DNA of 11,265 nt, from contig CADCUE010000122.1 of the NCBI GenBank assembly GCA_902805805.1, positions 1 to 11,265 on the forward strand. Reading direction: 5' to 3'. Source of the DNA: an uncultured Frankineae bacterium (lineage in GTDB: Bacteria; Actinomycetota; Actinomycetes; Mycobacteriales; SCTD01). Both the position numbers and the translations under genes were made by a program. Below the pieces are notes generated by a model. It was given only the letters and a program-made list of their open reading frames with translations. It was not told the origin of the DNA and did no database searches. Shown here piece by piece: positions 1 through 5,853 of this stretch. The stretch's first letter is position 1. Each line of letters opens with the position of its first letter.

Positions 1-75
1 TGGTGTCCGGCAGGTCGCCGCACTGCGCAGGCGGGCGCCCTCGACCGGGCAGAGCTCAGCCGTGGTCGGACGCAG

Positions 76-112
76 CAGAGGCGGTGCCCCGTCTCCGGTG
101 ACACCGCCTCTG
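76..112 (-). terminator. Hairpin downstream of tRNA-Pro, probable terminator
   Basis: Two perfect 11-bp arms (CAGAGGCGGTG at 76-86 and its complement at 102-112) flank a 15-nt loop, starting 16 nt past the 3' end of the tRNA. There is no T-run after the stem on the minus strand, which is common for actinobacterial terminators but leaves the role inferred. I see nothing recognisable in bases 1-75. Confidence 0.6.
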
Positions 113-128
113 ACCTGCACGTCCTCGG

Positions 129-202
<74 letters not shown>

Positions 203-247
203 AGACCAGCACCTCGCAGGCAGACGAGCACCGGTGCGAGCGTGGTG

Positions 248-275
248 AGCCTAGCAGCGCCGGGGCGCCCGTCAG
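248..275 (-). promoter_or_regulatory. Candidate promoter of tRNA-Pro
   Basis: The minus strand reads CTGACG, 16 nt, then TAGGCT (248-253). This fits the actinobacterial TANNNT -10 pattern and four of six bases of a TTGACA -35. Transcription would start near 240, giving a 5' leader of about 40 nt before the tRNA. The -35 overlaps the der stop codon. A GC-rich dyad (CTCGCA at 213-218, TGCGAG at 235-240) lies in the leader and might end der transcripts. The promoter is inferred from sequence only. Confidence 0.45.
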
Positions 276-1627
276 GCCTTGCGACCCTTCTCGCGGACCT
301 TGACGCTGACCTCGATCGGACTGCCGGCGAAGCCGAAGTCCTCCCGCAGCCGGCGCTCGACGAACCGCCGGTAGCCCGCCTCGAGGAAGCCGCTGGTGAA
401 CAGCACGAAGCGAGGCGGCCGCGTCCCGGCCTGCGTCGCGAACAGGATCTTCGGCTGCTTGCCGCTGCGCACGGGGGGCGGCGTCGCGGCGACCAGGTCA
501 CCGATCCAGGAGTTGAGCTTGCCGGTCGGGATCCGGGTCTCCCAGCCCTCGAGCGCGGTGTGCAGCGCAGGCGCCAGCCGGTCCACGGCCCGCCCGGTCA
601 TGGCCGAGACGTTGAGCCGGGGCGCCCACTGCACGCGGGCGAGCTCGCGCTCGATCTCCTTGACCAGCTGCGGGCGGCGGTCCTCGTCGACCAGGTCCCA
701 CTTGTTGAAGGCGATCACGAGGGCACGGCCGGCGTCGACGGCCATCCCGATGACCCGCTGGTCCTGCTCGCTGATCGGCTCGCTGGCGTCGAGCAGGACG
801 ACGGCCACCTCCGCGGCGTCGATCGCCCCCTGCGTGCGCAGCGAGGAGTAGTACTCCGCCCCGGACGCGTGCGACACCCGGCGGCGCAGACCGGCCGTGT
901 CGACGAAGCGCCACGTCTCGCCGCCGACCTCGACGAGGGAGTCGACGGGGTCGCGCGTCGTACCGGCGACGCTGTCGACCACCACCCGGTCCTCGCCGAG
1001 CAGCCGGTTGAGCAGGGAGGACTTGCCGACGTTCGGCCGGCCGACCAGCGCGACGCGACGCGGCCCGGCCTGCTCGTCGAAGCGCTCGGCCGGCGTCTCG
1101 GGCAGCGCGTCGAGGATGACGTCGAGCAGGTCACCGCTCCCCCGCCCGTGCAGGGCCGAGACCGTGTACGGCTCACCGAGCCCCAGCGACCAGAGCATGG
1201 CAGCGTCCGCCTCACCCCGCTCGTCGTCGACCTTGTTGGCCACCAGGACGACGGGCTTGCCCGCCTTGCGCAGCACGCGCACGACCGCCTCGTCGCTGTC
1301 GGTGGCGCCGACGTTGACGTCGACGACGAACAGCACAGCGTCCGCAGCAGCGACGGCGACCTCCGCCTGCGCCGCCACCGCCTTCTGGAGGCCCACGGCG
1401 TCGGGGTCCCACCCGCCGGTGTCGACGACGGTGAAGCGCCGACCGCGCCACTGCGCGTCGTAGGTGACCCGGTCGCGGGTCACGCCCGGGACGTCCTCGA
1501 CCACCGCCTCGCGGCGACCGAGGATGCGGTTGACCAGCGTCGACTTGCCGACGTTCGGTCGGCCGACGACGGCCAGGACGGGCTGCGGCGCGGTCCTGTC
1601 GTCGAGCGGGAGGTCGATCTCGGTCAT
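272..1627 (-). CDS. der: Ribosome biogenesis GTPase Der (EngA)
   Basis: This is a 451-residue double-GTPase protein required for assembly of the 50S ribosomal subunit. Two G domains are in tandem. The first has GRPNVGKS at 22-29, DTGG at 69-72 and NKVD at 131-134. The second has an identical GRPNVGKS at 196-203, DTAG at 243-246 and NKWD at 308-311. The C-terminal KH-like domain spans roughly 365-450 and ends in a basic tail. Length and domain order are typical of the family. The ATG start lies one base after the plsC stop (TGAGATG), with GAAGG just upstream, so translation is probably coupled to plsC. It is the last gene of the aroH-tyrA-cmk-plsC-der group, and cmk-plsC-der adjacency is widespread in Actinobacteria. 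Confidence 0.97.
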   Translation of the reverse strand: MTEIDLPLDDRTAPQPVLAVVGRPNVGKSTLVNRILGRREAVVEDVPGVTRDRVTYDAQWRGRRFTVVDTGGWDPDAVGLQKAVAAQAEVAVAAADAVLFVVDVNVGATDSDEAVVRVLRKAGKPVVLVANKVDDERGEADAAMLWSLGLGEPYTVSALHGRGSGDLLDVILDALPETPAERFDEQAGPRRVALVGRPNVGKSSLLNRLLGEDRVVVDSVAGTTRDPVDSLVEVGGETWRFVDTAGLRRRVSHASGAEYYSSLRTQGAIDAAEVAVVLLDASEPISEQDQRVIGMAVDAGRALVIAFNKWDLVDEDRRPQLVKEIERELARVQWAPRLNVSAMTGRAVDRLAPALHTALEGWETRIPTGKLNSWIGDLVAATPPPVRSGKQPKILFATQAGTRPPRFVLFTSGFLEAGYRRFVERRLREDFGFAGSPIEVSVKVREKGRKA

Positions 1628-1628
1628 C

Positions 1629-2309
1629 TCAGGCCTTCGGAGTCGTACGTCGGAGGTGGTCGACCAGTCCCTCGCGCAGCTGCTGCGCAGCGGCCCGGAC
1701 GGTCGAGCGGGCGCGGGGGTCTCCGGCGACCGCGAGCGGGACCGGGGGGCCGAACACGACGGTGACGGGGGACCTCAGCCGCGGGACGAGCCGGCCCTTC
1801 GGCAGCGCTGCGCCGGTGCCGTGGACGGCGAGGGGGACGACGGCGGCTCCGCTGCGCAGGGCGAGGTAGGCAAGGCCGTCGGCGACCGTGTCGAAGCTGC
1901 CGGTGCCGCGCGTGCCCTCGGGGAAGACGCCGAGCACGCCCCCGCGCTCGAGGTGGGTCAGGCCGGCGCGCAGGGCCGCCCGGTCGGCGGCGCCGCGGTG
2001 GACGGGGATGAGACCCAGCCAGCCGCAGGCGCGGGCCCAGACGCCGACGAAGACCTCCGACTTGGTCAGCAGGGTGGCCGGGCGGGGGCAGAGGAAGAAG
2101 ACGAGCGGCCCGTCGAGGATGCCGCTGTGGTTGCCGGCCACCAGGACCGGTCCGCTGACGGGCACGTGCTCCCGGCCCTCGACGCGCAGGGCCAGGACAG
2201 CTCGCGCCAGAGCGGTGCCGACGAGCCGTACGCCGGTCACGACCGGGGGCTTGACGGTCCCGGTGGCGCGGCGGCGAAGGGCCGGGGCGTCCACCGGAGC
2301 GGCCGTCAT
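1629..2309 (-). CDS. plsC: 1-acylglycerol-3-phosphate acyltransferase family protein (PlsC-like)
   Basis: The 226-residue protein belongs to the lysophospholipid acyltransferase (LPLAT/PlsC) family, which transfers an acyl chain to the sn-2 position of lysophosphatidic acid to make phosphatidic acid at the membrane. The four family blocks are visible: NHSGILD at 60-66, with catalytic His61 and Asp66 in the HxxxxD arrangement; IPVHRG at 101-106; FPEGTR at 129-134; and VVPLAVHG at 157-164. The chosen ATG overlaps the cmk stop in the 4-nt sequence ATGA, indicating translational coupling. The same frame stays open far upstream through cmk and tyrA, but only this start yields a normal-length family member. 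Substrate is inferred from family membership; some actinobacterial relatives act on other lipids. Confidence 0.9.
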   Translation of the reverse strand: MTAAPVDAPALRRRATGTVKPPVVTGVRLVGTALARAVLALRVEGREHVPVSGPVLVAGNHSGILDGPLVFFLCPRPATLLTKSEVFVGVWARACGWLGLIPVHRGAADRAALRAGLTHLERGGVLGVFPEGTRGTGSFDTVADGLAYLALRSGAAVVPLAVHGTGAALPKGRLVPRLRSPVTVVFGPPVPLAVAGDPRARSTVRAAAQQLREGLVDHLRRTTPKA

Positions 2310-3007
2310 CCGGTGATCCCCGCCCTCCGGGCGAGGTCGAGCACCCGGCCGACGACCTGCTCGGCGTCGAGGCTGCTGCTGTCGAGGTGCACCGCGTCGT
2401 CCGCGGCCTTCAGCGGGCTGGTGACCCGGCTGCTGTCGAGCCGGTCCCGGCGGGCGAGATCGGCCGCCACCGCGTCGACCGTCGCCGTCGTACCACCGCC
2501 GACCGCCACCCCTGCATCGCTGTCCCCGGCACGGCGGGCGGCGCGCACCTCCGCGGACGCGTCGAGGAAGACCTTGACCGGGGCGTCGGGGAAGACCGCC
2601 GTGCCGATGTCGCGGCCCTCGAGCACCGCCCCGGCGTCGCCCGCGAGACGCCGCTGCAGCGCCACCAGGTGCTTGCGCACCGAGGGCACGGCGCTGACCG
2701 CGCTGACCGCGGCGGTGACCGCGGGGCCACGGACCACCGTGGTGACGTCCTCGCCCGCCAGGCGCACGGCGGCCGCAGCCGGGTCGGTGGAGACCTCGAT
2801 GTCGGCGTCGGCGACCACCTTGCCGATGCCCAGGTGGTCGGAGAGGTCCGTGCCGGCGCGGAGCACGGCGAGCGTCGCGGCCCGGTACGTCGCGCCCGTG
2901 TCGACGTACCGCCAGCCGAGCGTACGGGCGACCCCGCGCGCGACGGTGCTCTTCCCGGACCCCGAGGGGCCGTCCAGAGCGATGACCTTGGTCGGAGCGG
3001 AGGGCAC
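2306..3007 (-). CDS. cmk: Cytidylate kinase
   Basis: The 233-residue enzyme phosphorylates CMP and dCMP to the diphosphates using ATP, recycling nucleotides for RNA, DNA and phospholipid (CDP-diacylglycerol) synthesis in the cytoplasm. Its N-terminus carries the family signature LDGPSGSGKST (P-loop, residues 11-21). DTGATYRA follows, where most relatives have DTGAMYRA, and then EGRDIGTAVFPDA in the middle. Size is normal. The GTG start is supported by AGGA seven nucleotides upstream and by the short distance to the expected N-terminal beta strand. The gene is followed by plsC with a 4-nt overlap and preceded by a 98-nt gap after tyrA that contains a candidate promoter, so it may have its own transcript as well as read-through from tyrA. 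Confidence 0.96.
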   Translation of the reverse strand: MPSAPTKVIALDGPSGSGKSTVARGVARTLGWRYVDTGATYRAATLAVLRAGTDLSDHLGIGKVVADADIEVSTDPAAAAVRLAGEDVTTVVRGPAVTAAVSAVSAVPSVRKHLVALQRRLAGDAGAVLEGRDIGTAVFPDAPVKVFLDASAEVRAARRAGDSDAGVAVGGGTTATVDAVAADLARRDRLDSSRVTSPLKAADDAVHLDSSSLDAEQVVGRVLDLARRAGITG

Positions 3008-3042
3008 GTCGGATCCTGACAGGCGGCGGGACGGGAAGGGCC

Positions 3043-3048
3043 AGCCTA
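3043..3048 (-). promoter_or_regulatory. Candidate -10 element upstream of cmk
   Basis: The hexamer TAGGCT on the minus strand is identical to the -10 candidates of tRNA-Pro and aroH. It would give a leader of about 29 nt with an AGGA ribosome-binding site before the cmk GTG. I cannot see a convincing -35 at 16-18 nt. A weak 6-bp GC dyad (3070-3075 with 3093-3098) in the same gap could attenuate tyrA transcripts. Confidence 0.3.
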
Positions 3049-3105
3049 GTTGCGCGCCTGCCGGTCCTCGCGGGCCTGCCTCCCCGCCGCACGCCCGCCG
3101 GCAGA

Positions 3106-4161
3106 TCAGACCAGGACGTCCCAGCCGGCTGCGGCAAGGGCAGCGCGGGCCGGTTCCCGCGCGTCGGCAGCCACCAGGACCTCGATGACCCCGCTCGGGC
3201 GACCGGGCAGGTGCTCGACCCGCACGTCCTCGACGTTGATGCCCGCCTCGGCCGCGCTGACCAGCACACCGGCGAGCTGCCCGGGCCGGTCCGGCACCGA
3301 GACGCTGACCAGCGCGAAGTCGCGGTCGGTCTCGCCGCGCTTGACGGGCACGAGGGCCCGACCGGCGTTGCCGCGGACCAGCAGGTCCTCGAGGCGTCCG
3401 CCGTCGACCGCTTCCAGCGCCGCCGCGGCCCGCCCCAGCTCGTCGGCCAGGTCACGGACCAGCGGGGCGACCGCAGCGGCGTTCTGGCTGAGCACCTCGA
3501 CCCAGAGCGCCGGCGCGCTGGCGGCGATGCGGCTGGTGTCCTGCAGGCCCGGTCCGGCCAGGCGCACCTCCCCCGCAGACCGGGCCAGCAGCACCGCGGC
3601 GAGCGCGCTGGCGGTGACCTGCGGCAGGTGGCTGGCGAGCGCCACGGCGGCGTCGTGCTCCTCGGCAGGCAGCTCGAGCGGCACTCCGCCGCAGCGCTCG
3701 GCCAGGGAGCGCGCCGCGGCGAGGGCCGCCGGGCCCGTCCTCGGCGAGGGGCACAGCGCCCAGGGCCGGCCGGCGAACAGCTCGGCCGTGGCGGCGCCCG
3801 GACCGGAGGACTCCTTGCCGGCCATCGGGTGCGTGCCGCACAGGCTCTCGACGTCGGCGCCGGCGGCTGCCGCGGCCACCTGCACCGGCGCCTGCACCGA
3901 GCAGACGTGGCTCCACGTGGTGCCGACGCCCAGCCGCTGCAGACGCACCAGCTCCTCCGCGACGACGAGCGGTGGGACCGCGAGCAGCACGTGATCGGCA
4001 GCCTCCGCTCCGTCCCACCGGCGGCCGGCGCCACGGGCGCAGGCGGTCGCCACCGCGGCCGCGTCCCGGTCGGTGAGCACGACGTCGGTGTCCCCCCGCA
4101 GCGCCAGCCCGACGGAGGTCCCGAGCAGGCCGGTGCCCACGACGAGCAGGCCTGCGGTCAC
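3106..4161 (-). CDS. tyrA: Prephenate dehydrogenase with C-terminal ACT domain
   Basis: The 351-residue enzyme oxidatively decarboxylates prephenate toward tyrosine. The N-terminal Rossmann fold has GTGLLG at 9-14. The prephenate dehydrogenase block GTHPMAGKE (109-117) contains the conserved His111. EEHD (167-170) and SHLPQ (177-181) form the helical-domain signature, in which relatives usually have SHLPH. RIAASAPALW (211-220) supplies the expected substrate-binding Arg. From about 281 a separate ACT domain begins (FALVSVSVPDRPGQLAGV), the small-ligand fold often used for feedback by tyrosine. The GTG start follows the aroH stop by one base (TGAGGTG); a longer open frame upstream merely overlaps aroH. 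The pairing with aroH puts two consecutive pathway steps in one operon. Cofactor preference (NAD or NADP) is not decided by sequence alone. Confidence 0.93.
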   Translation of the reverse strand: MTAGLLVVGTGLLGTSVGLALRGDTDVVLTDRDAAAVATACARGAGRRWDGAEAADHVLLAVPPLVVAEELVRLQRLGVGTTWSHVCSVQAPVQVAAAAAGADVESLCGTHPMAGKESSGPGAATAELFAGRPWALCPSPRTGPAALAAARSLAERCGGVPLELPAEEHDAAVALASHLPQVTASALAAVLLARSAGEVRLAGPGLQDTSRIAASAPALWVEVLSQNAAAVAPLVRDLADELGRAAAALEAVDGGRLEDLLVRGNAGRALVPVKRGETDRDFALVSVSVPDRPGQLAGVLVSAAEAGINVEDVRVEHLPGRPSGVIEVLVAADAREPARAALAAAGWDVLV

Positions 4162-4162
4162 C

Positions 4163-4525
4163 TCAGGCCGGCAGGTCGCGACGCAGGGCGGCCGCGCCGC
4201 GCAGGAACACGTGATGGACGTCCGAGCGCGGCCGGTCGGTCTCGACGTGCGCGAGCACCCGCAGCACCCGTGGCATGGCACCCGGCACGTCGATCTCGCC
4301 GGCGCACAGCAGCGGCACGTCGACGAAGCCCATCTGACGGGCGGCGTAGGCCGGGAACTCCGACGTCAGGTCCGGCGTCGCCGTGAAGACGACGCTGATG
4401 AGGTCCTCCTGCGTGAGGGCGTTGCGCTCCAGGATCGCCTGAAGCAGCTCGGTGGTCGCGTCCAGCACCTGCTGGCGGTCGTCCTCGTCCACCTGGATCG
4501 CGCCGCGCACGGCTCGTACTGCCAT
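4163..4525 (-). CDS. aroH: Chorismate mutase, AroH type
   Basis: The 120-residue protein resembles the monofunctional, trimeric AroH chorismate mutase of Bacillus subtilis, which rearranges chorismate to prephenate, the substrate of the neighbouring TyrA. Recognisable blocks are VRGAIQV at the N-terminus, TATPDLTSEFPA at 48-59, CAGEIDVPGA at 74-83 and HVFLRG at 105-110. The equivalents of active-site Arg7, Phe57, Arg63, Cys75, Glu78 and Arg90 are present (here Arg7, Phe57, Arg63, Cys74, Glu77, Arg89). Tyr108 is replaced by Phe107, and Lys60 by Tyr60. The ATG chosen gives normal family length. The frame stays open upstream into repeats, which would add a repetitive non-homologous extension that I reject. 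There is no good ribosome-binding site, consistent with leaderless translation. Confidence 0.93.
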   Translation of the reverse strand: MAVRAVRGAIQVDEDDRQQVLDATTELLQAILERNALTQEDLISVVFTATPDLTSEFPAYAARQMGFVDVPLLCAGEIDVPGAMPRVLRVLAHVETDRPRSDVHHVFLRGAAALRRDLPA

Positions 4526-4532
4526 GCCGATC

Positions 4533-4538
4533 AGCCTA
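4533..4538 (-). promoter_or_regulatory. Candidate -10 of a leaderless aroH promoter
   Basis: TAGGCT on the minus strand ends 7 nt before the A of the aroH ATG, so normal initiation would place the transcript start at or next to the start codon. Leaderless mRNAs are common in Actinobacteria, and this would explain the missing ribosome-binding site. The -35 position (about 4555-4561) falls on the GATC end of the first repeat copy and matches TTGACA poorly (GTGATC). Confidence 0.45.
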
Positions 4539-4546
4539 GGGCGGCG

Positions 4547-4702
4547 GACGTGGCGATCACCGGCCGGTGCCGCGCGGGCGTGATCGCCACATCTGCGGCG
4601 ACGCGACAGGGGCGCGGGTCGGATGTGGCGATCATCCGGGCCGGTCGAGCGTCCGTGATCGCCACATCCGCGGGCGGGCGGCCCGTGATCGCCACATCCG
4701 CG
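4547..4702. repeat. Repeat block A (duplicated as block B)
   Basis: The block contains hairpin 1 (4547-4593), a 28-nt linker, hairpin 2 (4622-4668) and one extra half-unit (4686-4698). It aligns without gaps to 4811-4966 with about a dozen substitutions, so motif positions fall at identical offsets (0, 34, 75, 109, 139). Confidence 0.85.
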
Positions 4703-4781
4703 CGCGGGCGGGCGGCCCGTGATCGCCACATCCACGGGCGGGCGGCCCGTGATCGCCACATCCGGGCGGGCGGGCGGCCCG
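4656..4781 (+). repeat. Tandem repeat of four 30-34 bp half-units
   Basis: Four consecutive units start at 4656, 4686, 4720 and 4750. Each begins TGATCGCCACATCC, followed by a G/C-only tail ending in GGGCGGGCGGCCCG. Lengths are 30, 34, 30 and 32, differing in the G/C run, which suggests slippage or unequal exchange. The shared tail distinguishes this from a CRISPR array. Confidence 0.85.
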
Positions 4782-4806
4782 TTCCGCCGTCTGCCCGGAC
4801 GTGGCG
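4781..4806. repeat. Short imperfect palindrome module, copy 1
   Basis: A 26-bp unit ends GCCCGGACGTGGCG, with CCGCCGTCTG as its left half. It is related to copies at 4981-5006 and 5012-5037 and is a diverged version of the array motif with the arms close together. Confidence 0.6.
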
Positions 4807-4810
4807 ACCG

Positions 4811-4966
4811 GATGTGGCGATCTCCGGGCGGTGCCGAGCGGGCGTGATCGCCACATCTGCGGCAACGCGACCAGGGCGCGCGTCGGATGTGGCGATCAAC
4901 CGGGAGGGTCGAGCGTGCGTGATCGCCACATCCGCGGGCGGGCGGCCCGTGATCGCCACATCCGCG
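4811..4966. repeat. Repeat block B (copy of block A)
   Basis: The block contains hairpin 3 (4811-4857), a linker, hairpin 4 (4886-4932, extendable to a 15-bp perfect stem) and a half-unit (4950-4962). It is gaplessly alignable with block A, including the linker, so the whole composite was copied and not just the motif. Confidence 0.85.
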
Positions 4967-4980
4967 GGGCCGGGGGCCCC
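4920..4980 (+). repeat. Tandem repeat of two half-units
   Basis: Units starting at 4920 (30 bp, identical to the unit at 4656) and 4950 (31 bp, with a diverged G/C tail) are the block B counterpart of the four-unit tandem at 4656-4781. Confidence 0.75.
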
Positions 4981-5006
4981 TGACCGCCAGCTGGCCGGAC
5001 GTGGCG
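4981..5006. repeat. Short imperfect palindrome module, copy 2
   Basis: This 26-bp unit ends GGCCGGACGTGGCG, with left half TGACCGCCAGCT. It sits only 5 bp from copy 3. Confidence 0.6.
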
Positions 5007-5011
5007 GCTCG

Positions 5012-5037
5012 TGCTCGCCGTCTGGCCGGACGTGGCG
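5012..5037. repeat. Short imperfect palindrome module, copy 3
   Basis: This 26-bp unit has left half CTCGCCGTCTGG and right half CCGGACGTGGCG, giving an interrupted dyad around GGCC. As in copy 1, it is followed directly by a perfect motif copy (5042), so the order 'palindrome then hairpin' recurs. Confidence 0.6.
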
Positions 5038-5041
5038 CCCG

Positions 5042-5111
5042 GATGTGGCGATCTCCGGCCGGTGCCGAGCGGGCGTGATCGCCACATCTGCGGCAACGCG
5101 ACCGGGGCGCG
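5042..5111. repeat. Repeat block C (half block next to rluB)
   Basis: The block holds hairpin 5 (5042-5088) plus the first part of the linker, nearly identical to 4811-4880 (about two differences in 70 bp). Similarity breaks exactly where rluB coding sequence begins. On the minus strand the hairpin starts 23 nt after the rluB stop codon (12-bp stem, no T-run), so it may also terminate or protect the 3' end of the rluB transcript. Confidence 0.8.
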
Positions 5112-5846
5112 CTACATCTTGACGAGCGCGAACAGGCCCGCCAGCTCCTCGCGCGTCAGGTTGCGGATCTTGCCGGGCTTCTGCGAGCCGAGCTGCACCG
5201 GTCCGACCGAGGTGCGCAGCAGGCGCTGCACCGGGTGCCCGACCTCGGCCAGCGCGCGCCGCACGATGTGCTTGCGGCCCTCGTGCAGCACCAGCTCGAG
5301 CAGCACGCGGTTGCTGTTGCTGTCGACCAGCTTGAACGAGTCGACCCGCACGATCCCGTCCTCGAGCTCGACGCCCTCGCGCAGCCGCTTGCCCACGTCG
5401 CGGGCGACCGGGCCGATGACCTCGGCGAGGTAGGTCTTGGGGACCTCGTACGACGGGTGCGAGAGCCGGTGCGCCAGCTCGCCGTCGTTGGTGAGCAGCA
5501 GCAGGCCCTCGGTGTCGGCGTCGAGCCGACCGACGTGGAACAGCCGCTCGGTGCGGTCGCGCACGAGGTCGCCGACGGTCGGCCGGCCCTCCGGGTCGGA
5601 CATGGCCGTGACGTAGCCGCGGGGCTTGTTCATCGCCAGGTGGACCAGCCCGCGGGCGGTGTTGATCCGCATCGTGTCCACGCGGATGACGTCGACCTCG
5701 GGATCGACCCGACGCCCCTGCGACGACACGACCTCGTCGTTCACCGACACGCGGCCCTCGCCGATCAGCACCTCGCAGGCGCGCCGCGAGCCGATGCCGG
5801 CGGCGGCGAGCACCTTCTGCAGGCGGATGCCCTCGGGCTCTGTCAT
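5112..5846 (-). CDS. rluB: Pseudouridine synthase, RluB/RsuA family
   Basis: The 244-residue protein isomerises specific uridines to pseudouridine in ribosomal RNA. An S4 RNA-binding domain occupies roughly 6-55 (IRLQKVLAAAGIGSRRACE). The catalytic domain has MNKPRGYVT at 72-80 and GRLDADTEGLLLLTNDG at 106-122 with catalytic Asp109. YEVPKTYLAEV (133-143) and the EGRKHIVRRAL block (189-199) follow. The order and length fit the RluB branch acting on 23S rRNA; RsuA (16S) cannot be excluded from sequence alone. The ATG start lies 7 nt after scpB, with a GAGG ribosome-binding site overlapping the scpB stop. It closes the parA-scpAB operon, a position held in many Gram-positive bacteria, and is followed directly by the repeat array. 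Confidence 0.94.
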   Translation of the reverse strand: MTEPEGIRLQKVLAAAGIGSRRACEVLIGEGRVSVNDEVVSSQGRRVDPEVDVIRVDTMRINTARGLVHLAMNKPRGYVTAMSDPEGRPTVGDLVRDRTERLFHVGRLDADTEGLLLLTNDGELAHRLSHPSYEVPKTYLAEVIGPVARDVGKRLREGVELEDGIVRVDSFKLVDSNSNRVLLELVLHEGRKHIVRRALAEVGHPVQRLLRTSVGPVQLGSQKPGKIRNLTREELAGLFALVKM

Positions 5847-5853
5847 GGGGTCC

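Larger units (their letters stand above)
4547..5111. repeat. Ordered intergenic repeat array built on GATGTGGCGATC
   Basis: This array occupies nearly the whole 586-bp gap between rluB and aroH. The 12-mer GATGTGGCGATC occurs perfectly at 4622, 4811, 4886 and 5042, and with one change (GACG...) at 4547. Its reverse complement starts at 4582, 4657, 4687, 4721, 4751, 4846, 4921, 4951 and 5077. Five direct/inverted pairs all have the same 21-nt loop: 4547-4593, 4622-4668, 4811-4857, 4886-4932 and 5042-5088. Two of them extend to perfect 15-bp stems (4620-4670 and 4884-4934). The remaining copies are inverted half-units in tandem. Repeat similarity stops at the base before the rluB stop codon. 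No credible protein is encoded. Identity is unknown; it resembles REP/BIME-type extragenic repeats in form. Confidence 0.93.

Noticed and set aside
242..1765. Long plus-strand frames opposite der, cmk, scpA, parA, xerD and ald
   Set aside because: They are antisense shadows caused by third-position GC bias. Their translations are Arg/Ala/Pro/Gly-rich without motifs, and the opposite strand carries recognised genes.
1629..4034. 801-codon frame continuing upstream from plsC
   Set aside because: The part beyond 2309 is out-of-frame overlap with cmk and tyrA, both of which have full family motifs in their own frames.
4163..4759. N-terminally extended aroH (198 codons)
   Set aside because: The extra 78 residues are translated repeats with no AroH homology. 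The ATG at 4525 gives family length and fits the TAGGCT promoter.
4656..4980. CRISPR-like spacing of direct repeats (30-34 bp period)
   Set aside because: The segments between motif copies are themselves the same G/C tail, not unique spacers. Copies occur in both orientations and no cas gene is nearby.
4531..5085. Long open frame (184 codons) across the repeat array, and similar frames on both strands
   Set aside because: The translations are low-complexity repeats of the DNA motif (AITGRPP, MWRSR and the like) in several frames at once, which is the signature of repeated GC-rich DNA and not of a protein.
4547..5111. Array as a parS centromere for the nearby ParA, or as a replication origin
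   Set aside because: The motif does not resemble the conserved parS palindrome TGTTTCACGTGAAACA, no ParB is present, and no DnaA boxes or AT-rich unwinding region is seen. Binding by another segregation factor remains untested.
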